DNA of 64,000 nucleotides from Curvibacter sp. PD_MW3 (GCA_002633085.1 NSIV01000001.1:558001-622000), one strand, 5' to 3'; shown: positions 52,352 through 62,374, counted from the first letter of the stretch. Program-made: numbers and translations. The notes: generated by a model from the letters alone, not told the origin.

Positions 52352-53308
52352 CTAGCCCAGGAGTCGCGCCAGCGTGAGCAGTGCCAGCAGCAGCATCCAC
52401 ATCACCACCGAGCGCCAGACCAAGCCGACGATGCTGCGCAAATGCGCCAGCTCGGGCTCCTGTCGCGCTGTGCTGGGCGCGTCCAGGTCTTCCTCCTCCA
52501 AGCCCACTGCGGGGGCTTGGACGCCCAGGCGAACATTCACGGCACCGGCGGTGGCCGCCAGGATCACGCCGTCATTGCTGGCATCCAGTTGGGCTTCATG
52601 GCTGCGCCAGCTGTCAATGGCGTCCTCGAAGCTGCCGACCACGGCAAAACCCAGTGCGGTGATGCGCGCCGGCAACCAGTCGACCCAATGCCAGGCTTGG
52701 CTGGCGGCAGCGCGTGCCGCCTCGCTCACCGGTTGCCCCTGGCGCTGCGACACATGCGGCCAGTAACGCGCCGCGAACTCGGTCAAGCGGTAGAGCACGG
52801 CACCTGCCGGGCCCAGGCCAAAGGCCGCCAGAATCGAAAACCAGGCCAGCACGCCGAAGACATGCCGGTGCGCTGACAGCACCGATTGCTCAATGACCTG
52901 ACGAACGATTTCGCGTCGCGGCAACTCGCTGACATCGGTCTGCCGCCACTGAGCCAGCAATTTGCGCGCCTGTTCCTCGTCGCCCGCATCGAGTGCGTCG
53001 CGGATGTCGGTGAAGTGGTGGCTGAACTGACGGAAACCGAGCGAGACATAGAGCACCACCACACTCCACAGCACGGCGGCCCACCAGCCCAGCAGGCTCC
53101 ACAGCAGCCAGTGGATGGCCAGCGCCAGCAACGTGGGGAAGGCAACGGCAAAAAACCAGGCCAGCCAGCCATGCGGCTCGCGGCCGGCATCGAGGTTGCG
53201 AATGATCCAGCGCATCCAGCCGCGCACGCCGGCATGCACCATGTTGCCGCTGGCCAGGGGGCGTGCCTGCTCCAGCAACAATGCGACAAGAATGGCGAAA
53301 AAACTCAT
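52352..53308 (-). CDS. CobD/CbiB (AmpE-like) family membrane protein
   Basis: A 318-residue membrane protein starting MSFFAILVALLLEQARPL, with several hydrophobic segments (about 1-15, 50-90, 150-180 and the last 25 residues). The sequence matches the CobD/CbiB-related group that includes AmpE, a membrane protein linked to beta-lactamase control; true CobD acts in cobalamin synthesis. No cobalamin or amp genes are adjacent, so the role is open. It converges with rsgA and is followed in the other direction by the CoA pyrophosphatase gene. Confidence 0.8.
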   Translation of the reverse strand: MSFFAILVALLLEQARPLASGNMVHAGVRGWMRWIIRNLDAGREPHGWLAWFFAVAFPTLLALAIHWLLWSLLGWWAAVLWSVVVLYVSLGFRQFSHHFTDIRDALDAGDEEQARKLLAQWRQTDVSELPRREIVRQVIEQSVLSAHRHVFGVLAWFSILAAFGLGPAGAVLYRLTEFAARYWPHVSQRQGQPVSEAARAAASQAWHWVDWLPARITALGFAVVGSFEDAIDSWRSHEAQLDASNDGVILAATAGAVNVRLGVQAPAVGLEEEDLDAPSTARQEPELAHLRSIVGLVWRSVVMWMLLLALLTLARLLG

Positions 53309-53359
53309 GTTGCCATCATAGCGGCCCGAACCGCGCCTTCACGCCGCGCGCAGTCGGAA

Positions 53360-54070
53360 TCAGGCCGCCAGGAAGCGATAGAAGTTGCGCAGCATGCCGG
53401 CGGTAGCGCCCCAGATGAAGCGCTCCATGTCGGCATCCTGGTACGGCATGGAAAACCAGTCGCGCCGCAGGCCTTCGGCCATCAGGCTGTGGCGCCGATG
53501 GTGGGCCGGGTTCATGAGAAAGTCCAGCGGCACCTCGAACACGTCGGCCACCTCGCCTTCGTTGGGTGTGAGCGTGAAGCCGGGCCGCACCAGCGCCACC
53601 ACCGGCGTGATGATGAAGGCGCTGCCGGTGGTGTAGATCGGCAGCGTGCCGAGCACCTGAATGAAGTCCGGTGTCAGCCCCACTTCCTCTTCAGCTTCGC
53701 GCAAGGCAGCGGCAATCGAATCGGCATCGGTGTCATCCACCTTGCCACCGGGAAAGGCAATCTGCCCTGAATGGTTTGCCAGGTGGCTGGTACGCTGGGT
53801 CAGCAGCACCGTGGGCCGTTCGTGCGCGACGATCGGCACCAGGACCGACGCCGGCACCGGTGCACGCTGCGTGAAGCGCGGCTCCATGCGGACCTCGGGC
53901 TGCCACGACGGCGGCGCCACGAAGCGCTGGCGTAGCGCCTCGGGTTGCAACTGCTCACGCGGCACGGCGGGCAGATGCGCGTCCACCCCGATCACCGGGA
54001 TCTGGCGCGGATCGAAATTCGGCAGCTTGGACAGCGGAGTAATAGAGTCTGACGACGACACCGGCAACAC
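53360..54070 (-). CDS. NUDIX CoA pyrophosphatase
   Basis: A 236-residue NUDIX hydrolase. The CoA-diphosphatase signature LLTQRTSHLANHSGQIAFPG precedes the NUDIX box, which contains GGKVDDTDADSIAAALREAE and continues EEVGL. Such enzymes split CoA into phosphopantetheine and 3',5'-ADP. The start is uncertain: GTG at 54070 gives the longest product, and another GTG at 54061 is possible. It lies between the AmpE-like gene and the rplS terminator on the same strand. Confidence 0.85.
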   Translation of the reverse strand: MLPVSSSDSITPLSKLPNFDPRQIPVIGVDAHLPAVPREQLQPEALRQRFVAPPSWQPEVRMEPRFTQRAPVPASVLVPIVAHERPTVLLTQRTSHLANHSGQIAFPGGKVDDTDADSIAAALREAEEEVGLTPDFIQVLGTLPIYTTGSAFIITPVVALVRPGFTLTPNEGEVADVFEVPLDFLMNPAHHRRHSLMAEGLRRDWFSMPYQDADMERFIWGATAGMLRNFYRFLAA

Positions 54071-54100
54071 CTGGGACAGGGAACGGAAGGCTTAAAACAA

Positions 54101-54136
54101 AAAAGCCGCCTCAAGCTCAGGCTTGTGGCGGCTTTT
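54101..54136 (-). terminator. terminator of the rpsP-rplS operon
   Basis: AAAAGCCGCC (54101-54110) pairs with GGCGGCTTTT (54127-54136), extended inside by CAAGC/GCTTG around a TCAG loop. On the minus strand the stem ends in T-rich sequence just downstream of rplS. This is the strongest terminator in the window. Confidence 0.9.
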
Positions 54137-54154
54137 GGCGCAAAGACCGGCTGC

Positions 54155-54529
54155 TTATACGGCAGCAGTCTTCTTGGCCGGCAGCTTTTCCTTGATACGG
54201 GCCGACTTGCCGCTGCGGTCACGCAGGTAGTACAGCTTGGCGCGGCGGACATCACCACGGCGCTTGACTTCAATGCTGGCGATCAGCGGGCTGTAGGTCT
54301 GGAAGGTACGCTCCACGCCTTCGCCGCTGGAGATCTTGCGCACGGTGAAGCCGCTGTTGAGGCCACGGTTGCGCTTGGCGATCACCACGCCTTCGTAGGC
54401 CTGAACGCGCTTGCGGGCGCCTTCAACCACGTTGACGTTCACGATGACGGTGTCACCGGGGGCGAACTCGGGAATGGTCTTGCCGAGGCGAGCAATTTCT
54501 TCTTGCTCGAGAGTCTGGATCAGGTTCAT
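54155..54529 (-). CDS. rplS: 50S ribosomal protein L19
   Basis: A 124-residue L19. The sequence [15 protein letters not shown] at the start and [19 protein letters not shown] are the family features, and [19 protein letters not shown] lies near the C-terminus. It sits at the interface of the two ribosomal subunits. It is the last gene of the conserved rpsP-rimM-trmD-rplS operon, about 120 bases after trmD, a gap slightly larger than the others, and is followed by a strong terminator. Confidence 0.97.
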   Translation of the reverse strand: MNLIQTLEQEEIARLGKTIPEFAPGDTVIVNVNVVEGARKRVQAYEGVVIAKRNRGLNSGFTVRKISSGEGVERTFQTYSPLIASIEVKRRGDVRRAKLYYLRDRSGKSARIKEKLPAKKTAAV

Positions 54530-54650
54530 GATTACCTCTAATGATCTTGTCCGCGCCAGTGTCGGGATGACACAAAAGGCTTCACCAAGATGGCAAAGCG
54601 GCCGGCCAGAGGATCTGGAAAGCCTGAAATTATAGCAGGAAGTGCCCGTT

Positions 54651-55409
54651 TCAGGCGTTCTGGCGCACCAAGTCAGCCAGGAAAGCCTCGTCCTGGCGGC
54701 TCAGCCGGCCGTCCGAACGGGCCTGGGCAATCAATTCCGGGCGCAACCGGGCCGTCAACGCCAAGCGCTGTTCGCGGCGCCAGCGCTCGATCTGAGCGTG
54801 ATGACCGGACAACAGCGCCTCTGGGACGCCCTGCCCGTCCCAGGTCTCCGGCCGGGTGTAGTGCGGGCAATCGAGCAGACCGTCCAGCGCCGGGTTGAAG
54901 CTGTCCTGGGCATGGCTGTCGGCATCCCCCAGAACGCCGGGCTGCAACCGCGCCACGGCGTCGAGCAGCGCCATGGCGGCGATCTCGCCGCCGGACAGCA
55001 CGAAGTCGCCCAGGCTGATCTGCTCGTCCACATGGGCATCGATGAAGCGCTGGTCGATGCCTTCGTAGCGGCCGCAGACCAGCACGGCGCCTTCGCTGGC
55101 GGCCCAGCGCTCCACCATGGCGTGGTTGAGTGGCTGCCCCAGGGGGGAAAACAGCACCACGGGCGCACGCGAGGAACGCTGCGACTGGGCTTGCTGCAGA
55201 CAGCGCGACAATGGTTCGGCCATCATGACCATGCCGGGACCGCCGCCGAAAGGCCGGTCGTCGACGCGGCGGTAGTTACCGTCGGCAAAATCGCGCGGGT
55301 TATGCAGGTTCACCTGAACCTGGCCCGATTCGTAGGCGCGCCGCGTGATGCCGCTGCTCAGCAGTGGTGCGAACAGTTCGGGAAACAGGGTAAGGACGTC
55401 GAACCGCAT
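54651..55409 (-). CDS. trmD: tRNA (guanine37-N1)-methyltransferase
   Basis: A 252-residue SPOUT methyltransferase. [17 protein letters not shown] at the start, [11 protein letters not shown] in the middle and the knot region [20 protein letters not shown] are diagnostic. It methylates G37 next to the anticodon of several tRNAs and prevents frameshifts. It follows rimM by about 19 bases and precedes rplS, in the standard operon order. Confidence 0.97.
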   Translation of the reverse strand: MRFDVLTLFPELFAPLLSSGITRRAYESGQVQVNLHNPRDFADGNYRRVDDRPFGGGPGMVMMAEPLSRCLQQAQSQRSSRAPVVLFSPLGQPLNHAMVERWAASEGAVLVCGRYEGIDQRFIDAHVDEQISLGDFVLSGGEIAAMALLDAVARLQPGVLGDADSHAQDSFNPALDGLLDCPHYTRPETWDGQGVPEALLSGHHAQIERWRREQRLALTARLRPELIAQARSDGRLSRQDEAFLADLVRQNA

Positions 55410-55428
55410 GACCGGGCCCGTTCAGCGA

Positions 55429-55992
55429 TCAGTAATCGGGCTGCCAGTCGACGCGGATGCGGCGTGCCGCCAAGTCCACATCGTCGACATAAGCGGACAC
55501 GAAAGGAATCATGCGCTCGGCCGGCTTGCCATCCTGCTCGTAGCTGATGACCAGCACGGTTTGTGGCCCGGTGGACAGCAACTCGCGCACGGAGCCCAGG
55601 GCAACGCCCTCGCGGTTGACCACCTCTAGGCCGATCAGGTCGACCCAGTAGTACTCATCCTGCTCGGGGGAGGGAAAACTGGAACGCGCCACAAAAATGC
55701 GGGCGCCGCGCAGCAGTTCGGCGGCATTGCGGTCGGGCACATCCTGCGCCCAGGCCACCACGGTGTCGGAATGTTCTTTGGCTTCGCGGATGGCGAGCGT
55801 GACGGGACCGACAAAGGTCTTGGCACCTTTTTCGGCCGGCAGCAGATACCAGCGTTTGGAAGAAAACAGCGCCTCGGGATGGGCGCTGTAGGGCAGGACC
55901 TTGAACCAGCCCTTGATGCCCCAGGCATCCGCAATGCGCCCGACTTCGATGGCGTCCGCTGGCAATTCAGCGGCTTCGAGGCCGGGCAGCAT
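55429..55992 (-). CDS. rimM: ribosome maturation factor RimM
   Basis: About 187 residues. EVGRIADAWGIKGWFKVLPY in the N-terminal domain and the PRC-barrel part with YYWVDLIGLEVVNREGVALG are typical. It helps mature the 30S subunit near S19. I chose the ATG at 55992; a TTG at 56001, directly behind the rpsP stop, would add three residues and cannot be excluded. No strong ribosome site is seen, as expected for coupling to rpsP. Confidence 0.95.
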   Translation of the reverse strand: MLPGLEAAELPADAIEVGRIADAWGIKGWFKVLPYSAHPEALFSSKRWYLLPAEKGAKTFVGPVTLAIREAKEHSDTVVAWAQDVPDRNAAELLRGARIFVARSSFPSPEQDEYYWVDLIGLEVVNREGVALGSVRELLSTGPQTVLVISYEQDGKPAERMIPFVSAYVDDVDLAARRIRVDWQPDY

Positions 55993-56001
55993 GGATGTCA
56001 A

Positions 56002-56256
56002 TTAAGCGGCGGCTTTCTTGCCAGCTTGCTTGATCAGGCGCTCCACGGTGGAGGAAGCCTGTGCGCCCACGCCGGTCCAGTAGGTCAGGCGATCCTGCGC
56101 AATGCGGATGCTTTCCTCGTTGGCGGTGGCGATCGGGTTGTAGAAACCGATACGCTCGATGAAGCGGCCATCACGACGGGTGCGTTTGTCGGCCACGACA
56201 ATGTTGAAGAACGGACGAGCCTTAGAACCGCCACGAGAGAGTCGAATAACGACCAT
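56002..56256 (-). CDS. rpsP: 30S ribosomal protein S16
   Basis: An 84-residue S16 with [20 protein letters not shown] at the start and the conserved [15 protein letters not shown]. It is the first gene of the operon. A perfect TATAAT lies on the minus strand at 56380-56385, giving a leader of about 115 bases before the ATG. Confidence 0.97.
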   Translation of the reverse strand: MVVIRLSRGGSKARPFFNIVVADKRTRRDGRFIERIGFYNPIATANEESIRIAQDRLTYWTGVGAQASSTVERLIKQAGKKAAA

Positions 56257-56379
56257 GATTTATCCTTTGGGTGGTGGATATTCCATTCAGAAGCGAATAG
56301 AACCATCCAGTACGAAATCCTTCAGTGTTTGAGACACGCGACATAGCCACCCGGCCAGCGACACACTGAAAAGCCTGTG

Positions 56380-56385
56380 ATTATA
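56380..56385 (-). promoter_or_regulatory. -10 element of the rpsP operon promoter
   Basis: TATAAT on the minus strand, between rpsP and the divergent acetyltransferase gene. No good -35 hexamer is found at 16-18 bases, so the promoter call rests on the perfect -10 and its position. The upstream side would reach into the start of the acetyltransferase gene. Confidence 0.45.
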
Positions 56386-56400
56386 ACGTTTCTGCCGCTT

Positions 56401-56928
56401 ATGCCTATCATCCGCCCCAGCCGCGACGAAGATATTGTCGCCATCACCTCGATTTACACCCACCACGTGCTGCACGGCACGGGCACGTTTGAGCTGGATC
56501 CTCCCTCGCCAACCGACATGCAGGCACGCCGTGCCGAGGTGCTGGCACGCGGCCTGCCCTGGCTGGTGGCCGAAGACCAGGGCCAGGTGCTGGGGTATGC
56601 CTACTGCAACTGGTTTCGCCCGCGCCCGGCTTACCGCTATGCCGCCGAAGACTCCATCTACCTGGCCCCGCAGGCCCGAGGCCTGGGTCTGGGCCGGGCA
56701 CTGCTGACCGAACTGTCTGCCGCCGCCGAACGTGCCGGCATGCGCAAGCTGATTGCCGTGATCGGCGACTCGGCCAATGCGGCCTCTATCGGCCTGCATC
56801 GCAGCTGCGGTTTCACACCGGCCGGTGTGCTGACAGCCAGCGGCTGGAAGTTTGACCGTTGGCTCGATACCGTGCTGATGGAAAAACCGCTGGGCCTCGG
56901 AGACCGCACTGCGCCAGCGCATCCCTGA
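56401..56928 (+). CDS. GNAT family N-acetyltransferase
   Basis: A 175-residue GNAT enzyme close to the phosphinothricin/methionine-sulfone acetyltransferase group. IRPSRDEDIVAITSIYTHHV at the start and the acetyl-CoA loop APQARGLGLGRALLTELSAA (RGxGxG type) are clear, followed by ASIGLHRSCGFTPAG. Such enzymes acetylate the amino group of phosphinothricin, methionine sulfone or related compounds. The ATG at 56401 is preferred over a GTG eight codons upstream. Only 10 bases separate its stop from the next gene. Confidence 0.88.
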   Translation: MPIIRPSRDEDIVAITSIYTHHVLHGTGTFELDPPSPTDMQARRAEVLARGLPWLVAEDQGQVLGYAYCNWFRPRPAYRYAAEDSIYLAPQARGLGLGRALLTELSAAAERAGMRKLIAVIGDSANAASIGLHRSCGFTPAGVLTASGWKFDRWLDTVLMEKPLGLGDRTAPAHP

Positions 56929-56938
56929 CAATAGCGCC

Positions 56939-57385
56939 ATGAAAAACAAGACGTTTGCCGCCTGGCTCACCTTCCTCACCGGCCCGCTGGGCCTGCACCG
57001 CTTCTACCTCTATGGCCTGGGCGACTGGCTGGGCTGGCTGCTGCCCATTCCCACCGCCCTGGGCCTGTATGGTGTCGAGCGGGTGCAAACGTTTGGCCAG
57101 GACGATCCCCTGAGCTGGGTGCTGATTCCGCTGGTGGGCTTCACCATCGCCGGCTGCGCACTCAATGCCATCGTCTACGGCCTCATGACGTGCGAAAAGT
57201 GGAATGCCCGCTTCAACCCGACGCTTGCCAGCGAACATCCGGCCGGCAGCACCAGCTGGTTGACCATCGGCGCCATCGCCTGCTCTCTGCTGATCGGCAC
57301 CACCGTGTTGATGGCCAGCATCGCCTTCAGCTTCCAGCGCTACTTCGAGTACCAGATCGAGGAAGCACGCAAGATTAGCCAGTGA
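56939..57385 (+). CDS. TM2-domain-like membrane protein
   Basis: A 148-residue membrane protein. The first two helices with FLTGPLGLHRFYLYGLGDW resemble a TM2 domain (G-x-H-R-F-Y-x-G pattern). Two more hydrophobic segments follow (about 60-82 and 100-125). TM2 proteins are common but their job in bacteria is not established. It starts 10 bases after the acetyltransferase gene, so the two are probably co-transcribed. It converges with the PiT gene across a spacer that holds a hairpin repeat. Confidence 0.75.
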   Translation: MKNKTFAAWLTFLTGPLGLHRFYLYGLGDWLGWLLPIPTALGLYGVERVQTFGQDDPLSWVLIPLVGFTIAGCALNAIVYGLMTCEKWNARFNPTLASEHPAGSTSWLTIGAIACSLLIGTTVLMASIAFSFQRYFEYQIEEARKISQ

Positions 57386-57427
57386 GAGCTGCACCCCTGA
57401 GCGGCTAACACCGCTTCCCCTCAAGGG

Positions 57428-57470
57428 GACAACGCCAGTGGCCCGGCCAAGCCGGTTCCACGGCGTTTCC
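57428..57470. repeat. REP-like hairpin, copy 2
   Basis: Nested palindrome with outer arms ACGCC/GGCGT and inner GTGG/CCAC and CCGG/CCGG. It lies between the convergent TM2-like and PiT genes and matches copy 1 at 7802-7839. Preceded by CCCCTCAAGGGG, itself a short palindrome. Confidence 0.65.
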
Positions 57471-57501
57471 CGCTTAGGTCTCTAAACGCGGGCGATCCGC
57501 A

Positions 57502-58512
57502 TCAAAACAGTTTCAGGCTCGCCCAGTAGGCCACGATGGCCACAAAGGCACTGGCCGGAATGGTGAAAATCCAGGCCCAGACGATGTTGCCGGCCACGCC
57601 CCAGCGTACCGCGCTGGCACGCTGAGCCGAGCCCACACCGACGATGGCGCCCGTGATGGTGTGGGTGGTGGAGACCGGAATGCCCAGGGCGGTGGCGATG
57701 AAGAGCGTGAGCGCGCCACCGGTTTCGGCGCAGAAACCACCGACCGGCTTGAGCTTGGTGATCTTCTGCCCCATCGTCTTGACAATGCGCCAGCCGCCGA
57801 ACATGGTGCCGGCACCGATGGCCATGTAACAACACACCACGGTCCAGGTCGGCGGAGAGGTGTCCACCGAGGTCATGTAGCCGGTCGCCACCAGCAGCAT
57901 CCAGATGATGCCGATGGTTTTTTGCGCGTCGTTGCCGCCGTGGCCCAGGCTGTAGGCCCCCGCAGACACCAGTTGCAGGCGGCGGAACCAGCGATCCACG
58001 CGCGACGGCGTCGTGCGGCGGAACAGCCAGGCCACCAGCAGCATCATCAACGAGCCCAGCAGAAAACCGAGCAGCGGTGAGACGAAGATGAAAACCACGG
58101 TCTTGATGATGCCGGTAGAGATCAGTGCCTCGGTACCGGCCTTGCCGATCACGGCACCGACGATGCCGCCGATCAGCGCGTGCGACGAGCTGCTGGGAAT
58201 GCCGTAGTACCAGGTGATCAGGTTCCAGCTGATGGCACCGATCAGCGCGCCGAACACCACGTGAACGTCGACGATGCCGGGTTGCACGATGCCCTTGCCC
58301 ACCGTCGCCGCTACGCTGAGGTGAAAGATAAAGATGGCCAGGAAGTTGAAGAAGGCGGCAAACAGCACCGCCTGCCCCGGCCGCAGCACGCCGGTCGACA
58401 CCACGGTGGCAATCGAGTTGGCTGCATCATGAAACCCGTTCATGAAGTCGAAGGCCAGTGCCAGGAACACCAGCAGAATGATCACCCAGAGGGCGCTCTG
58501 AACGCTTTCCAT
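57502..58512 (-). CDS. pitA: PiT family inorganic phosphate transporter
   Basis: A 336-residue permease with about ten hydrophobic segments and the two PiT signature repeats: FMNGFHDAANSIATVV near the start and GVGSAQRASAVRWGVAGNIV near the end, with GHGGNDAQKTIGI between. It imports phosphate as a metal-phosphate complex with protons. The ATG at 58512 precedes the first helix. It follows the DUF47 gene by 11 bases, the usual pair in which the DUF47 protein affects transporter activity. Confidence 0.92.
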   Translation of the reverse strand: MESVQSALWVIILLVFLALAFDFMNGFHDAANSIATVVSTGVLRPGQAVLFAAFFNFLAIFIFHLSVAATVGKGIVQPGIVDVHVVFGALIGAISWNLITWYYGIPSSSSHALIGGIVGAVIGKAGTEALISTGIIKTVVFIFVSPLLGFLLGSLMMLLVAWLFRRTTPSRVDRWFRRLQLVSAGAYSLGHGGNDAQKTIGIIWMLLVATGYMTSVDTSPPTWTVVCCYMAIGAGTMFGGWRIVKTMGQKITKLKPVGGFCAETGGALTLFIATALGIPVSTTHTITGAIVGVGSAQRASAVRWGVAGNIVWAWIFTIPASAFVAIVAYWASLKLF

Positions 58513-58523
58513 GCCGGACCCGC

Positions 58524-59171
58524 TCAGGCGTTTTCGAGGACGATGCCCTCGATCTGGTTGGCCACGTCCTCGCACTTGTCGGTCACGGTTTCCAGCAACT
58601 CGTAGATCGCCTTGAGCTTGATCACCTCGCGCACATCGGGTTCCTCACGGAACAGCTTGCTCATGGCGGTGCGCATGACGCGATCGGCATCGGATTCGAG
58701 CTTGTCGATCTCCTCGCAGGTCTTGAGCGCAGCTTCCGCCGTCTTGGCGTCGCCGATGTTGTCTAGCAGGTAGACCGCATCCTTGACGCGCTCGCAGCAC
58801 TTCACACTGAGTTCGGTCAGCCGGATGATCTCTTCCGTCATGTGGCGCACGTCATACAGCGCCATGGTCTCGGCTGAATCCTGGATCAGGTCGGCCACAT
58901 CATCCATGGTGTTGATCAGCGAGTGAATCTGTTCGCGATCGATCGGCGTGATGAAGGTCTTGTGCAAGGTCTGGTTGACCTCACGCGTGATGCGGTCAGC
59001 CGCCTGTTCGGCGGCATCGACATCGCGGTTGTACTGATCGCGCAGGTTGACGTCACTGTAATGCGCCACCAGTTGGGAGAAGGCACGGGCCGCCTCCACG
59101 ATGCGATCCGCATGCTGGTTGAACATCTCAAAAAAGTTGCCATCGCGCGGCATTAATTTCCCAAACAGCAT
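58524..59171 (-). CDS. DUF47 (PhoU-like) transporter partner
   Basis: A 215-residue all-helical protein of the DUF47 group, related to PhoU. FFEMFNQHADRIVEAARAFS at the start and a series of D/E-rich helices with HSLINTMDDVADLIQD (metal-binding side chains) are seen. Such proteins stand next to PiT transporters in many bacteria and are thought to regulate them. It is co-transcribed with the PiT gene. Confidence 0.9.
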   Translation of the reverse strand: MLFGKLMPRDGNFFEMFNQHADRIVEAARAFSQLVAHYSDVNLRDQYNRDVDAAEQAADRITREVNQTLHKTFITPIDREQIHSLINTMDDVADLIQDSAETMALYDVRHMTEEIIRLTELSVKCCERVKDAVYLLDNIGDAKTAEAALKTCEEIDKLESDADRVMRTAMSKLFREEPDVREVIKLKAIYELLETVTDKCEDVANQIEGIVLENA

Positions 59172-59255
59172 GAAGCTCTCCTAATTCTTGGCTCGTCAGT
59201 GAAATGACTGAAAACGGGGTGAAGTTTAACCGCCACGTCGGACGCCACCCGCACC

Positions 59256-59624
59256 TCAGGCACTGCGGAAGATGAAATACACCGCACCCACCATGCACAA
59301 CGCGGCCCAGACATAGTCGAACTTGAAGGGCTCCTTCAGGTAGAGCATGGCAAAGGGCAGGAACACGCTGAGCGTCACCACCTCCTGCACGATCTTGAGC
59401 TGCGCCACCGTGAAGCCCGCCTGCTGAAAACCGATGCGGTTGGCCGGCACCTGCAGCAGGTACTCGAACAGGGCGATGCCCCAGCTCGCCAGCGCGGCGA
59501 GGTACCAGGGCGCCGTGGCCAGGTTCTTCAGGTGGCCGTACCAGGCAAAGGTCATGAACACATTGCTGCCGATCAGCAGCAGCACGGTTTGCACGGACAG
59601 GGGCAGTGAGGTGATGGCATTCAT
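59256..59624 (-). CDS. DUF486 (DMT-like) membrane protein
   Basis: A 122-residue protein with four hydrophobic segments, matching the DUF486 group of the drug/metabolite transporter clan (NVFMTFAWYGHLKNL near the start, FEYLLQVPANRIGF in the middle). No function is established. It lies upstream, with its own start, of the DUF47 gene and downstream of the acnB terminator on the same strand. Confidence 0.85.
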   Translation of the reverse strand: MNAITSLPLSVQTVLLLIGSNVFMTFAWYGHLKNLATAPWYLAALASWGIALFEYLLQVPANRIGFQQAGFTVAQLKIVQEVVTLSVFLPFAMLYLKEPFKFDYVWAALCMVGAVYFIFRSA

Positions 59625-59650
59625 GCCGCAGATTATCGAATGGACAAGAA

Positions 59651-59680
59651 AAAGCCCCGCGGCGCGAGCCGGGGGGCTTT
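59651..59680 (-). terminator. Rho-independent terminator of acnB
   Basis: AAAGCCCC (59651-59658) pairs with GGGGCTTT (59673-59680). On the minus strand the stem is followed by T-rich sequence. It lies 43 bases beyond the acnB stop. Confidence 0.8.
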
Positions 59681-59723
59681 AAAAACCGGGCCGTAAACGG
59701 ACCCGGTCAGGGGAGATCGCCGA

Positions 59724-62309
59724 TCAGGCGGCCACGGTGGCGGCCACGTCCTTGTACTCCTCGATCTGGTCGAAGTTCATGTACTTGTAGATCTTGTCGC
59801 CGTTGGCGTTGATCACACCAATGTCGGCCAGGTACTCGGCCTTGGTCGGGATGCGGCCCAGCTTGGAGCAGATCGCCGACAGTTCGGCCGAACCCAGGTA
59901 CACATTGGTGTTTTTGCCCAGACGGTTCGGAAAGTTGCGTGTGCTGGTAGACATCACGGTGGCACCTTCCTTCACCTGCGCCTGGTTGCCCATGCACAGC
60001 GAGCAGCCCGGCATTTCCATGCGGGCACCGGCGGCACCGAACACGCCGTAGTGGCCTTCTTCGGTCAACTGGTGGGCGTCCATCTTGGTCGGCGGGGCCA
60101 TCCACAGCTTGACCGGGATGTCCTTCTTGCCTTCGAGCAGCTTGGAAGCAGCACGGAAGTGACCAATGTTGGTCATGCACGAACCGATGAACACTTCGTC
60201 GATCTTGGCGCCGGCCACGTCCGACAGCGTCTTGGCGTCATCGGGGTCGTTCGGGCAGCAGACGATCGGCTCGGTGATCTCGGCCAGGTCGATCTCGATC
60301 ACGGCGGCGTACTCGGCGTCGGCATCGGGTGCCAGCAGCTCCGGCTTGGCCAACCAGGCTTCCATGGCCTTGATGCGGCGACCGATGGTGCGCGCGTCGG
60401 CATAACCCTGGGCGATCATGTTCTTCAGCAGCACGATATTGCTGTTGATGTACTCGATGATCGGTTCCTTGTTCAGGCGCACCGTGCAGCCGGCAGCAGA
60501 ACGTTCGGCCGAGGCGTCGGACAGTTCGAACGCCTGCTCCACCTTCATGTCGGGCAGACCTTCGATTTCGAGGATGCGGCCCGAGAAGATGTTCTTCTTG
60601 CCCTTCTTCTCGACCGTCAGCAGGCCGGCCTTGATGGCGTACAGCGGGATGGCATGCACTAGGTCACGCAGCGTGACGCCGGGCTGCATCTTGCCCTTGA
60701 AACGCACCAGCACCGATTCCGGCATGTCCAGCGGCATGACACCAGTGGCAGCGGCAAAGGCCACCAGACCGGAGCCGGCCGGGAAGCTGATGCCGATCGG
60801 GAAACGGGTGTGGCTGTCGCCGCCGGTGCCCACGGTGTCGGGCAGCAGCATGCGGTTGAGCCAGCTGTGGATGATGCCGTCGCCGGGTTTGAGAGCGATA
60901 CCACCGCGGTTGCTGATGAACTCGGGCAGCTCGTGGTGCATCTTCACATCGACCGGCTTCGGGTAGGCGGCGGTGTGGCAGAAGGACTGCATCACCAGAT
61001 CGGAGCTGAAGCCCAGGCAGGCCAGGTCTTTCAGCTCGTCGCGGGTCATCGGGCCGGTGGTGTCCTGCGAGCCGACCGAGGTCATCTTCGGTTCGCAATA
61101 GGTACCGGGCAGCACGCCCTGGCCTTCCGGCAGACCGCAGGCGCGGCCGACCATCTTCTGTGCCAGCGTGAAGCCCTTGCCGTGGCTCTTGGGAACCTGC
61201 GGCAGGCGGAACAGCGTGGAAACCGGCAGGCCCAGCGCTTCGCGCGCCTTGCTGGTCAGACCACGGCCGATGATCAGCGGAATGCGGCCACCAGCGCGCA
61301 CTTCGTCGAACAGCACCTCGCTCTTGACCGTGAACTCGGCAATCACCTTGCCGTCCTTCAGGGCCTTGCCTTCATAGGGGCGCAGTTCGATGGTGTCACC
61401 CATGTTCATCTGGCTCACATCGAGTTCGATCGGCAGTGCGCCGGCATCTTCCATCGTGTTGTAGAAGATCGGGGCGATTTTCGAGCCCAGGCAGACGCCA
61501 CCGAAACGCTTGTTCGGCACGAAGGGGATGTCTTCGCCGGTGAACCACAGCACGGAATTGGTAGCCGACTTGCGGGAAGAACCGGTACCGACCACGTCGC
61601 CGACGTAGGCCACCAGATTGCCCTTGGCGCGCAGATCTTCGATGAACTTCACCGGGCCGCGCTTGCCGTCTTCCTCAGGCGTGATGCCGTCACGCTTGTT
61701 CTTCAGCATGGCCAGCGCGTGCAGCGGAATGTCGGGGCGGCTCCAGGCATCGGGCGCGGGCGACAGGTCGTCGGTGTTGGTCTCGCCGGTCACCTTCAGC
61801 ACGGTCAAGGTGATGCTCTTGGGCACTTCAGGACGGCTGGTGAACCACTCGGCATCGGCCCAGCTTTGCAGCACGGCCTTGGCGTGGGCATTGCCCTTGT
61901 CGGCCTTTTCTTTGACGTCGTGGAACTGGTCGAACATCAGCAGGGTTTTCTTCAGGCCTTCGGCGGCCACAGCGGCCACGACGTTGTCGTCCAGCAGGTC
62001 GATTAGGGGTGTCAGGTTGTAGCCGCCGAGCATGGTGCCCAGCAGTTCGGTCGCCTTCTCGCGGCTGATCAGGGCGCACTTCTCGGTGCCATGGGCCACG
62101 GCGGCCAGGTAGCTGGCCTTGACCTTGGCAGCATCGTCCACACCAGCGGGAACGCGGTGGGTGATCAGCTCGACCAGCGTGGCTTCCTCGCCCTTGGGCG
62201 GGTTCTTCAGCAGTTCGATCAGTTCAGCGGTCTGCTTGGCAGACAGCGGCAGCGGGGGAATGCCGAGCGCGGCGCGTTCTGCGACATGGGCGCGGTAGGC
62301 TTGCAACAT
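59724..62309 (-). CDS. acnB: aconitate hydratase B
   Basis: An 861-residue AcnB. The N-terminal HEAT-like and swivelling domains come first ([20 protein letters not shown]), unlike AcnA. The three Fe-S cysteines lie in [16 protein letters not shown] and [13 protein letters not shown], and [13 protein letters not shown] is part of the active site. It converts citrate to isocitrate in the TCA cycle. The ATG at 62309 has AGGAG upstream. It starts about 65 bases after an exported-protein gene and has its own terminator. Confidence 0.97.
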   Translation of the reverse strand: MLQAYRAHVAERAALGIPPLPLSAKQTAELIELLKNPPKGEEATLVELITHRVPAGVDDAAKVKASYLAAVAHGTEKCALISREKATELLGTMLGGYNLTPLIDLLDDNVVAAVAAEGLKKTLLMFDQFHDVKEKADKGNAHAKAVLQSWADAEWFTSRPEVPKSITLTVLKVTGETNTDDLSPAPDAWSRPDIPLHALAMLKNKRDGITPEEDGKRGPVKFIEDLRAKGNLVAYVGDVVGTGSSRKSATNSVLWFTGEDIPFVPNKRFGGVCLGSKIAPIFYNTMEDAGALPIELDVSQMNMGDTIELRPYEGKALKDGKVIAEFTVKSEVLFDEVRAGGRIPLIIGRGLTSKAREALGLPVSTLFRLPQVPKSHGKGFTLAQKMVGRACGLPEGQGVLPGTYCEPKMTSVGSQDTTGPMTRDELKDLACLGFSSDLVMQSFCHTAAYPKPVDVKMHHELPEFISNRGGIALKPGDGIIHSWLNRMLLPDTVGTGGDSHTRFPIGISFPAGSGLVAFAAATGVMPLDMPESVLVRFKGKMQPGVTLRDLVHAIPLYAIKAGLLTVEKKGKKNIFSGRILEIEGLPDMKVEQAFELSDASAERSAAGCTVRLNKEPIIEYINSNIVLLKNMIAQGYADARTIGRRIKAMEAWLAKPELLAPDADAEYAAVIEIDLAEITEPIVCCPNDPDDAKTLSDVAGAKIDEVFIGSCMTNIGHFRAASKLLEGKKDIPVKLWMAPPTKMDAHQLTEEGHYGVFGAAGARMEMPGCSLCMGNQAQVKEGATVMSTSTRNFPNRLGKNTNVYLGSAELSAICSKLGRIPTKAEYLADIGVINANGDKIYKYMNFDQIEEYKDVAATVAA

Positions 62310-62374
62310 GAGAATCTCCTTCTTCAACAATCAAAAATGGTTCCAGCCCTCGTCGCTCGGGCTTCTTCTGCTAT

